Under the pieces are notes generated by a model, which saw only the letters and a list, made by a program, of their open reading frames with translations, was not told the DNA's origin and ran no database searches. A stretch of 64,000 nt of DNA from Anodontia alba. Lineage: Eukaryota; Mollusca; Bivalvia; Lucinida; Lucinidae. Shown here in pieces: positions 39,001 to 51,600 of the stretch. The stretch is taken from positions 127,649,692-127,713,691 of the forward strand of contig OZ024823.1 of NCBI GenBank assembly GCA_964016985.1, in the 5' to 3' direction. The translations under genes were made by a program, and so were the position numbers. How positions within the stretch are numbered: position 1 is the stretch's first letter; every line of letters starts with the position of its first letter.

Positions 39001-42000
39001 ATTCAAATTCAGTAAAGAAAAGTAAAATATATTTTCTTAGACAAAAATTGCAAACAAGAATTCTGCAGAAGGCTATGTCGCGCCACACAAATTTACAAAG
39101 TTGGTGAACTGTGATATATAGGTTGAGGTCAAATATTGCTGTCTGAGTTGTCATCCCTAGGTCCAAGCTTATACTAAGTATCATCACTGTAGCCTGTATA
39201 GTTCTTGGAAAATGAACTTGAGCACTAGGGTTGAAGTAAGGGTTGACACAAATGTTAACGGATGGAAAACCAGATCCCTATACCCCGCCATGCTAACAGC
39301 AGGCTTGACAAAAATCTCCTTACTATAGAAATTGCATATGGTAAATGTACTAAAATTTTGTGCACCAAAGCGTCTGACAAAAATTGCATATACAAACAGT
39401 GTAGACCCAGATCAGACTGCTCCTAAAGGAGCAGTCTGATCAGGGTCTACACTGTTTGCCATTCCACTATTTTAAGAAACAACTGCTCAAAAAGCAAAAT
39501 TTAGGCCAAAAAAGAACTCTAGATGATAATGGAATACTGTGTTCGAAATTTTAGCACATTTACTATAGGTCAGACCAACTTTTGGCTGTAAATTTAATTT
39601 TATGGTAAATATTTGAGAACAGAACATAGAAACAGAGAAGACAAATGGTTTCTGATCAGATATGGTCAATCAGAACAAAACATTTTCATATAAAATAAAA
39701 CTCCAAGCAAAACAACTCATTTCTGTGATGTAGAACGGACAGTAGAGCAATTATGTTAGTCAGAAATATTGTTGTATTGCATGTACTTACAGCAAAAAGT
39801 TTCATGAGTGACTCTTGTGCCGGCTTCAATGCTTCTGTCTTGATGGTTTCATCAAACTCATATCCCTGCCTCGTCCACTGATCAAAATGCTGGGACAACA
39901 CTCTAGTACGCCACAGGAGCTCCTGAAATATACAAGCAAGTTATTACCATATTTACCCTAAGTATTTGGACATCTTAACTCCTTACCATACTTATAATTA
40001 TCTCAAAATATTTTGGAATAACTACGATAAATGTTCTAAAATTTTGAACACCTTATTCCATTCTTTTTTTTTTTGGCTTAAATTTTGCTTTTTATACAGT
40101 TGTTTCTTAAAATACTTAGTGGAATAGCAAACAACGTAGACCCTGATCAGACTGCTTCTTCAGGAGCAGTCTGATCTGGGTCTGCAGTTTGCACATGCCA
40201 TTTATTAGGACCTTTGGTGTATGAAATTTTAGGACATACACCGTAACTCTCGTTTTTCTACATATACATGTAAAAATATCACAAAGTGAAAGAGAACCAA
40301 CAATTTCTAAATCTGTTTTAGTATGGAGAACCCTAAAACAGTAATTGGCAAACAGTGTATACCAAGATCCAAGCTGCAGAATGTGACTTCTGATCAGGAT
40401 CTCCACTGTTTGCAAATAGTTTAGCAAATTTTCTTAATCACAAAGCCTGAGATGCCTAAAATTGAAATTGGATTCTTCCGACATATAGTGCTAGGGAGTC
40501 TTTTCAGTCTAAAATGGGTTAAACAAGTCAATAATTCAAATCACATTTAACCCTTGTCCTGCTGAACCCGGATATACCCTGCCTTTGCAAACAGTGTACA
40601 TGCAGATCTGGATCTGCACTGTTTGTCATTCAGTGTGTGAATTTATATCAATATTCTGGGTAAAGTAATCTGACTGGCTGAAAATTGAAGTGAGCATGGC
40701 TTCTTAATTTATTCAGCATGACAAGGGTTAAAATAAACTGCAACATTCAACAGTTCTATTTTAAAAAAAAAAATGTTAGTAAAGGTGATATAGTTTGTTT
40801 TGAGCTCTGACTGACACTAGATATAAACATAGGTCCAAATAATAGGAGGTATCCATATTATATTTTTATTTCTCCATAAAAACATTATGTTGTGGGAATT
40901 CACTACAAGGACTTCAATGAGGCACTGCTAATAAGTACCACAACATTTTTTTGTGGAGAAACAAGAACAAGAGCTGTCGTAGGACAGCGTAGCTCGCCTG
41001 CTGGGTACATTTTATATTGTAACATTTTTATCATTAAGCAAATCAAAATGAAATAATCTATGAAATAATTTTCAAGTTATATGGCGAAATCATTCAACCA
41101 TATAATATAGGTCACACTGACCTAGATGTATTTGTATGTAAATCATTTTGTCACATAGATATAATAATCCAGGTATGACAATTCTCCATGAAATAGTAAT
41201 AAAAATAAAAGGCAAAATCACTGAAGCATGAAATATAGGTCATAATGACCTAGATATAGTAAGTGGTCATTCATTGGGTCACATGGAACTAATATCCCAG
41301 GTGTGACATTTATCCAACAAATAGTATTCAAGATATAAGGCAAAATCACTGAACCATGAAATATAGGTCACACCAACAGAGATATATTTTGACGTCAATA
41401 ATCGGGTCACAAGGAACTAATATCCCAGGTGTGACATTTATCCAACAAATAGTATTCAAGATATAAGGCAAAATCACTGAACCATGAAATATAGGTCACA
41501 ATGACCTAGATATAGTAAGTGGTCATTCATTGGGTCACATGGAACTAATATCCCAGGTGTGACATTTATCCAACAAATAGTATTCAAGATATAAGGCAAA
41601 ATCACTGAACCATGAAATATAGGTCACAATGACCTAGATATAGTAAGTGGTCATTCACTGGGTCACATGGAAGTAATATCCCAGGTGTGACATTTAACCA
41701 ACAAATAGTATTCAAGATATAAGGCAAAATCACTGAACCATGAAATATAGGTCACAATGACCTAGATATAGTAAGTGGTCATTCATTGGGTCACATGGAA
41801 GTAATATCCCAGGTGTGACATTTATCCAACAAATAGTATTCAAGATATAAGGCAAAATCACTGGACCGTGAAATCTAGGTGACCTGGACCGTAAAATGTA
41901 GGTCACCATGACCTTCACTCTCTTACACTTAAACCGATGTCACATAGTTAGCTGATGTATAACCAGTTGTGTCTATAACCTGTAGGCATACAAGAGTTTA

Positions 42001-45000
42001 TAAATGTGTCCTAGATTTTGACCCCTAGCCCCACCCCAAGGCCCACCCTGAGGTATGAACCCAGGGGTATGTTCTTTTGGAATCTCAGAAGACTCGTCCA
42101 GGTACCCAAATTCTAAATATGAATGCTCTATGAGGAGTGAAAGTCAAGATATAAGAATTTGAAAAACTTTAACACAGTATTACAAAGGTGTCCTAGATTC
42201 TGACCCCTAGCCCCACCCAGGGGCATGAACCCAGGGGTTTATTCTCTTGGAATCTCAGGAGACCCTCCAAGGTACCAAGTTCCAAATTTGATGCCTCTGT
42301 GAGGAGTGACTGTTGAGATATAAGCATTTGAAAAACTTTAACGCAGTGTGACGGGAACAGGAACGCAAATGCAAACGCAAACGCAAACGTGGACGACCGG
42401 GGTGACTACAATAGCTCTCCTTGTACTTCGTACAGGCGAGCTAAAAATAGCAATATTTTATGGTCAAAAAAAGGCGTCTTATTTGGAGCTATGTATAGAA
42501 CCCTGAGATTATCCTGCTTTTTTTTTTTTCTGAATTCTTTACCTCATACTGGCTTTTCTCTGTGTTCATTTCACACATGGGTAACTGGAAGGGGAGGACA
42601 GAGACAGCTGGTCTTGGTAAAGTTGCTGGATATCTAGAGCCTTTACAAGGTATACACCTGAAAACAGAGGAGTTAAACTAAAAGACTGGGAAACACCATA
42701 CATATATGTACCCTGAGTACTTGGCTAGAAAGAGCAAACAGTGAAGATCCAGATCAGATGCCACAGCATGTGGCATCTGATCAGGGTCTTAACTGTCTGG
42801 CATTCATCCAGCAATTTTAGAATCATCAACAGGTAGCCAAATAGACTTGTTCAAATTTTAGGACAAGTATGGTAAGGAGTTATGAGGAATGGATACAATT
42901 TCAGGGGAGGAAACTCTTTCTAAAATGTTTTGCCTACTTTCTGAAAAAAGGTCTACTCTAAAAGGAAAGAATTTGTTCACAAGGGGAGCAAACTCTTTCT
43001 TTTTATAGTAGACCTATTTTCTGAAGGAACATCTTGCACAGGAAAGCAAACTGAAAGTTACAAAAATTGTCTCCCTTGCAAAAAAAAAAAAAAAACCCCG
43101 AAAATATACGAAGTGTATGCAGTCTCCTTATATATTTAGGGAAACTGACAGCTACATGTACATGTAGCCCTTGCAGTTGCCCTTGTATCCTGAACCCTTT
43201 TATCACACCTAGCTAAAGCAGGTCAACAAAAATCAAATAGCATGCAAAGTAAATTTTAGAAATAAAAAAAAAAATCTTGTTACAGTCTTAGTTTTTAAAA
43301 GTGTCTGTCTTGACGCAATTCTAGAAAGTTTACATAGATGAAGATAAGGCACTTTTTCCAGACAAAAGTATTGATATTTATTCTTATTTCTCTCTTAAAA
43401 CATTTGTTGTGGTACTCTTAGAAATGTTTTGTCAAGTTGCTTCCAATGCGAACTGACAACACGTTTGTGGAAAAATAAGAAAAAAAAAAATCTAGAATGC
43501 GCAGTCGATGACGCGCCATCGCAAATCCCCAAGTTCTATGCTTATGTTGCTAATAGCATGACGGCTGAACTGAAAGACATATGGATGGACTCGCACTCGC
43601 ATACCCTTACCATGAAAAAAAGTAATGTAGCAAGTTTAGTTAAATTCTGCCCAGTGGAGATAGCATGACAAGACTGATGAATGTACACCAGGGCCCAGTT
43701 GTTCAAAGCTAACGATGTCGTTAGTTAACGATTCGTTCAAATTTACATTGAGTGATACACAAATATGCTGTAATTTTTTGCTAAAAAAATGTGAGTAGCT
43801 TTTGCAGTACAAAAGCTACTCACATTTTTTCAGCAAAAAATATCAAAATATTGTATATTGGATCCGCTAAAACAATTAACGAAATGACCCTTAACGAGCT
43901 TGTTAAGCTAACGATGCTTTGAACAACCGGGCCCAGATGAAAAAATAATGTTGCTCTCATAAACATCCTTACCATGTGGGGTAGTAATGTAGCAAGTTTG
44001 ATTAACTTCTGCCCAGTGGTTTAGGAGGAGATAGCATGATGGACAAATGGATGGATGTCAGATGGACGGAAAAATAATGTTGCTCTCGTACACCTTTACT
44101 ATGAGGGGAAGTCATATAGCAAGTTTGGTTAAATTCCGCCCTGTGTTTAGGAGGAGATATCCTGACAGATGAAGGCATTCACAATATCCCCATCGCTTTT
44201 TTAAAAAAAAGCTTGGGGATAAAAAGGTAATGACCATATCTCTCAACTTGAGGTATGAAAGTAGAAAACAGAGGCGCATTACCTGAGTTGCTGAGGATTT
44301 TCATGAACTCCTACAATCCAGTAATTGTCAGATTTGCCCTTAGCCTGTTTAAAACAAAAATAATTACCAGTATGTGTCATGTTAGAAAAATATACAAACC
44401 ACACCATACAAAAATGTGCCTTCATGACACATACAGCCAGCAAATGCCCAAATCAGCCTATGCATCCATGATCAGGCCCCGATGTTATAAAACTTTTTTC
44501 ATGCTCAACTCAGCTGAGCATGAAATTTTCTCTGCTAATAAATATGAAAATGCCAACAATAGTTGGCATTTTCATATTTATTAGCAGAGAAATTTTCATG
44601 CTCAACCATGTTTAGCAAGAAAGAATTTGCAATTGCTGGTAATCTGAGCTCTATTTGTAGAACAAATTTCATGCTCAGCCGAGTTGAGCATGAAAAAAGT
44701 TTTATTACCTCGGGGCCTGAACTTTGCTGTCAGCTTAGGGAATCACTGGATAATGTAGTATGTATTGTGGTATAGCAAAGGCACTTTGCGGTTCACATAT
44801 GGCATTTTTCTCAAGGCTCTATTCAAACCTATTATGACAACCAAGAGAAAATCAGAAATAACAGATCTGTAATATTGCAGATCTGTTATTTCTGGTTTTC
44901 TCTTATCTTAACAGACAAAATGGGAAAAGAGCCCTTATTGCATGAGAAGGTGCCAAAGGCCCTCATCAGCCAGTCTGGTAAGTGCCTTCCTTGCCTAGTT

Positions 45001-48000
45001 ATATTGTGGATACTAATGATTGTGTTGATAAAGGCCCTCGTCATATACATGTACCTATCAATGATATCCCATTCAAAGAGTTTGTTTTCTAACAGTTTGA
45101 TTAAAAAATCCTGATCAGCTGAGAGTCTAAATTTTTCCATATCTGTATCACACATCCTCTCAAATAAGCCAAGGCTGTGGAATTACCATGCCCGACTTGT
45201 CCAACCTGTCCAATTTCCCTGGGGACAAGTAAGAAATTTCAATTTAACTGTCCTGGGACAAGAACTTCATAGCTCCAGCTAAACTTCATAGCTCTAGCAA
45301 TGAAGAGCATCCAGATTATAATGTATATTTTTTCTTATTCTCGAAGAAAACATATGCTGTGGGTACTCATCAGAAGCATCTCACCAAGGTGCTTCTACTG
45401 AGTACCCACAACATATATTTTCTTCGAGAAATAAAAAAATGCCAATTTTCGGGCAAGTTGGACAAATAGCTTTTGACCATTTTACTTGTCCGTAGATGAG
45501 TAATGAAAATTGATATTTCCACAGCTCTGAATAAGCCTTGTGTATGCTGACGTCATTTAGTCAAAGTGTAATGTTCCTACATCTTCAACTGCTCCAAGTG
45601 GCAATTAAAGAGTCATTAAAAACTGAAGTAGATATTTTTTTTGCAGAAAATAAGGTTTGACATTTCAAGTATCTTCTGCTATGCACTGTGACAATGACGT
45701 GTAATAAATCAGACTCCTATGGTTAGTTGCCCAGACTGATAGGATCCTTCACTATTCATAATGCATAAGGGTGCTTCATCCTAAATTGTGCATCAAATAT
45801 GCAATGGCATGACCCGCCACCAAACATATGGTGAACTTTTTACTTAATGGCTACAGTATTAACTAAGTAATTGGACAGACAGGCCTGAAGAAACAGTGTA
45901 GACCAAGTGACCCACATTAGACTCCACAAAATGCATCATCTGATCAGGGTCTACACTGTTTGCCAATCATAAATCTACCTTTATTTTTGAACACATCATC
46001 AAGGGGTGAAATACAGTTATTCAGTTTTAAGTACAAGTATGGTAAGAAGTAATTGTTTCCAAATACTTAGGCTAAAAATGGTAGTTTCACCATTCTCAGA
46101 CTACAGTATACATATGGTATATTTGTGTATCGAGGGTTGAGCGCAAGACTATAGTAACTCAAACATATTTTTGAAACCCTTGTTTAAGGGCAACTTGGAC
46201 CCCTTTGTAAACAATGCAAATTAAGGTGCCATTGCTCGTACGAGCAATGGCACCTAAATTTTCATTGTTTACAGAAAGAAATGTTGTAATCTTCATAACG
46301 CCTTCATGGTGAGGAGATTAGGTTTGGGGAAAAACAACCATCTGACTTACGCTAGTCTTGCACTCAACCCTCGGTATGTGGTATATTTGTGAATGATCTG
46401 GCTGCCAATGTATGAGAAGCAGTGACTTGGATATCTCCCGAGTACACATGATACACTGATTACTCCATGTTCAGATATTTGTTTGTTTGTTTGTGTTGCG
46501 GTTTTACGGCCCAGGCAACCCAATGGGGTCATGTCGAGCGCGGTCAGTTTACCTAACCACACGTTTATTGGGCAGGCTAAGTCCTCTAAGCAGTTAACCA
46601 GTATTATGCACATTCTTTTGCCAGAAACTGACAACTGCCCATGTTCAAACATGAATTCAGTGAAGTTAGTTCCGCATCTGCCAGTACTAAACACTACAAT
46701 TCAGATGCAGAATGACAATGTCAATAATACACTGTGAAATATAGGTCATGGTTACAAAATTATACCAGTGTTTGAGTTCCTGTTGGGAGGAAGTGTTTGC
46801 CAGGTCTGATGACTGTAGGTCTTATAGTTTATGAAAACAAGAAAAACTCCTAACGGCAATTTGGATGGGGTTTTTAAATAACAATGAAAGTAAGAGTTGT
46901 CCATCTTGCATTTGAAACATCTACTAGTCCTCCTCTTCATCCCTACCAAATATGAAAGCAATCCATTGAAGAACAAAGGTAACATATAACTTTAAAAAAT
47001 GGTTAACCAAAAGGTAAACCTCGGACAATGCTGACGCCCGCCCGCCCGGACATTGCTATTCTAAAGGACGGATTTTTTAAAAGCCTGTGCAAAAATGGAG
47101 AAAAGATGAAATCACTGCAAAATATAGGTCAGGGGAATTGGACAGTAGTTTGACTGTGATATAAAGGTCAGGGTCATAAAATTATACTGCAGGGCCCAGT
47201 TGTTCAAAGCGTCGTTAGCTTAACGACGTCGTTAAGGGTCATTTCGTTAACTGTTTTAGCTGATCCAATACACAATATTCTGATATTTTTTGCTGAAAAA
47301 ATGTGAGTAGCTTTTGCACTGCAAAAGCTACTAACATTTTTTCAGCAAAAAATTTCAGCATATTTGCGTATCACTCAATTAAAATTTTAACGAATCGTTA
47401 ACTAACGACATCGTTAGTTTTGAACAACTGGGCCCTGATTGTTTGTCCATGTTATAGAGGTGGTGCATGCCAGGTCTGACCTAACTGCTAGGATCGATAC
47501 AAATATTGATGGACAAAACACATGGACTGCAAAAGTGAACCCTACCGACACCTTCTTGCTTAAGCATGCCTGACAAAAAATAGAAAATTAACACTTTCCC
47601 TGTCGCAGTTTTCAAGACAAATCATACGTGACAATGACTTCAACCAGACATTTCTTATCTGGAACAAGTACTCACATGTGATTTAGTGTTAGCAACTTGT
47701 ATCCATGTTTTTGCAGCACCTCGATTCATCATTCTGACAATGCCCTGTGAATCCATGTAAAATGGTGTCCCTTCTGCTGAAAAACTGCAATGGAAAACAC
47801 TCTTGATTTGCAAAAGATACAAGTATAACCAACAATCTTGATTTACAAACGACACATGTATAACCTAACAAGTAATTATAAATATGAAAAATAAAAACCT
47901 AAAACAATAACATCCCACCATTATCGTGTTGGGGGGGGGCAGATAACTGTGTCAAAATTGACAAAATTTGCCCATTAGCAATCCTAAACCAGATCTCTTT

Positions 48001-48613
48001 AATATCAATGCATGTACTAAGTTTAATTAAAAACCCCTTGATATCTACTTAAGTTATTGTCTGGAAAGAAAAATATGGGCATGTCTCAGGCAGATAACAG
48101 ACAAAATTTGCCCATTAGCAATCCCAAACCAGATCTCCTTAATATCAATGCATGTTCCAAGTTTGGAAAATATCCCTTGATATTTACTCAAGTTATGGTC
48201 CAGAAATGGAAATATGGATGTGTCTTGGGCAGATAACTCCTCCAAAACTTGACCAAATTTGCCCATTAGCAATCCCAAACCAGATCTCCACACTATTAAT
48301 ACATATACCGTTTAGTGAAAATCCACTGATTTTTACTCAAGTTATCATCTGGAAATGAAATACGGACGGACCGATGACTGACATTGGTACAGCCACAATC
48401 CCACATGAAACCATAATACCCCGTCACTATTGTGTGGCAGGGTATAAAAAGTTCAACCACTGATGTAAAAGTACGAGAGACTTATTATGGATTTAGGTTA
48501 GGTCTTTTATAAGCAAGATCACTATATACAAAAATTGATACAATTATTATATATTATATTTCATATTTAAACAGAAAATAACATTTTTTGCAAATACTTT
48601 ACTTTTCCACAAA

Positions 48614-48644
<31 letters not shown>

Positions 48645-51600
48645 CCAATGGATAAATTCTAAATAATGCATACTTTGCATACCAATACCATTTTCATGGT
48701 TTTGTTAAATTTGTTTAAATTGAGTTTTAAGCCATTTTCAACAATCTTTCAGTCATGTTTGTGACAGTATCCATCTGCTACTTTTGCCTACTGCTTGCAA
48801 AATGTTAATCGGAGCTGCAAAGAAGTCACTTTCATAACTTCACACTCAAAATGTCTGAAAGCTTGTTAAAATAGGTTTAAAACCATAAAAACAGCTATCT
48901 TTACGGTATAATTCCACTCACCCTATCCAGCTTAGTGTGGACTTTGCAGATAATGGTAGAGGATCTTCATTTATCTCTCTTCTCCAGAGCCCAACATCTA
49001 ACAGAATAACACCAAGACACTGATCCCCTGGGATAGCTGTAGATATATGAAAATATAAACCCTAGTCCTGCTGAACCTGGATATGTCCTACCTTTGCAAA
49101 CAGTGTAGATCCAGATCAGTTGGCTTCTAAGACGCCAACTGATCTAGATCTGCACTGTTTGCCATTAAGTATGTGAATTTATATCAATAATCTGGATCAA
49201 GGACTCTAAATGGCTGACAATTAGAAGTGGGCATGGCATCTTAATTTATTCAGCATGACAAGGGTTAAGAGAAATGAGCAGCAACATAAGAAAATGTACT
49301 TTCAGACATGTGTACCCAGAGAAGATTAAGATCAGCCTGTTCACTGGATGCATTTTTGATAGACAAGGATGCTAAAGTTCTTCATGCGGACAATGCTGTC
49401 TCTGATCAGGCTATCTGAATGAACATGCTGATTTGAGTCATTGTTGGGCACACATCAGAGGGTATATTTTCTTGTATTTGTTTTTTTTTTATTAGTCCAC
49501 ATATCGAGGGTTGAGCGCAAGACTATTGTAACTCAAACATATTTTTGAAACCCTTGTTTAGGGGCAACTTGGACCCCTTTGTAAACAATGCAAATTTAGG
49601 TGCCATTGCTCATACGAGCAATGGCACCTAAATTTTCATTGTTTACAGAAATAAATGTTGTAATCTTCATAACGCCTTCATGGTGAGGAGATTAGGTTTG
49701 GGGAAAAACAACCATCTGACTTACGCTAGTCTTGCGCTCACCCCTCGATATTTATTTTTTTATAAGCAGCATGTAATACATTGACGTAATAGATATTGAT
49801 ATTTTGACAAGTTTGTACTCTCACTCGATCTCTTGTCCTTCTTAAGCTATATAAGCTATTATTTTTTGGCTCTCAGATTACAACAAATATTTCAGTTTTC
49901 ATATACAGAGACTGTTTTAATTAATAATGTCTACTTATGCATATGAAACAATTTTTCACTGGCTAGTCCTTTTCGCAACCACAAAGACTGTTTATACTTT
50001 CTGCTTATTTTGATGTAAGAACCATGATTTATTAAAAGTCTTTATGATTTGGAAAAGGATGTTTTCTAGAATTGCAGCTCAAATGCAATACTTCAAAGGG
50101 AAATAACTCTGACTGGGAAATATCTGTCTCCATTTTCACTGGGAGCTACCATATTTACTCTAAATATTGGGACACCTTATCTACTTACCATACTTGTCCT
50201 TAAAATTGAAACAGTCCATTCCACTATCTCTTGATGTGTCTCAAATATTGTTGTGTATGACAAACAGTGTAGACCCTGATCAGATGCAGCATATTGCTGC
50301 ATCTGATCTGGGTCTACACTGTTTGCAAAGGCCTATCTGTCCCAATACTTAGGGTTAGTATGGTGCTAATACAGGGAAAATGCTGCTCCCTTTTGGAGCA
50401 AATTCTTTCCTTTATGAGTAGCTCCAATGTTTGGAAGGGTTTAAATATCACAAAGTCAACTTCTGCTCTGCAAATGCTGCCCCTTAGCAAAATCTTTCAG
50501 GCGTATCTATTCACCTGGGCCCAGTTGTTCAAAGCATCGTTAGCTTAACGAGCTCGTTAAGGGCATTTGGTTAACTGTTTTAGCAGATTCAATATACAAT
50601 ATGCTGATATTTTTTGCTGAAAAAATGTGAATAGCTTTTGCACTGCAAAAGCTACTCACATTTTTTCAGCAAAAAATTTCAGCATATTTCTGTATCACTC
50701 GATGTAAATTTTAACGAATCATTAACTAACGACAACGTTAGCTTTGAACAACTGGGCCCTGAACATTATTTTTAACCAAAAAAATGTATAAGAACACACA
50801 AGACCCAGATACTACATGAGATGTCACTGGAAATAACTTGTGATTTGCTGCCAGGGGTTGAAATTTTTTTTGGCTCTCACTTGCACTGCAAAACAAAAGG
50901 TTATAACTTTCAACGCGAAATGTGAAAAATTTACTTGCCCAGCTACTGACTTTTCAACCTCTATAAGAAAGGGATAAGAACAGAACTGAATAGGGTGGTT
51001 TGGCATGAATGTACAACTTCCACAAAGCAATAAGCTGGACACAAACTATTGTTGTAGTGCTATACAGGCAATTTGTTCAAGAGTGACCTTGACATTCAAG
51101 CTACAGTGCTGGGTGTAGAATACCACCCATGACCTTGCTATGTGATAAATATCTGTTAAATTATTCAAACTCTCTTCTTGCATCATCAAGGCAAAGTATC
51201 AGGGAGCAATCCAAAGTCTCCTACAGCTTTGTCATTAGCAGACAGCAAGAGGTTTAACAACTTTCTGCTCTTTAACCCATTATAGACTGAATGGACTCCC
51301 CCACACTATATAATATTAGAAGAGTCCAATTTTAATTTTAGGTACACCTGCATAAATGAGATTCAGATATTCCTAGAGAAATAAGGTTTAACTATTTGCA
51401 AACAGTGGAGACCCTGATCAAATGTTGCATTCTACAGCCTCTGATCTGGGTCTGCACTGTGTGCCAAATACCTGTTTGGGGGTCTCCATACTACAATGGT
51501 TTAAGCACAGCCTTCTATTTTGGTGTCTTTTTTGCGAGTCTTATGGAATCTGAAGGGGAATGTCTAAAAATATTTTTGTCTCTCTTATCAATAAGGGTCT

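Noticed and set aside
26264..41914. CRISPR-like array (regular repeats with spacers)
   Set aside because: Units are contiguous and homologous along their full length, no unique spacers, and the host is an animal genome.
41730..41918. Repeated 62-codon minus-strand frames (also 26501-26689)
   Set aside because: Translations of the 128-base repeat that is present in two mobile-element copies; no gene features.
43429..43668. 79-codon plus-strand frame with DDAPSQIPKFYAYVANSMT
   Set aside because: Within a WDHD1 intron, opposite strand, next to degenerate repeats. No domain is recognisable and no splice partners.
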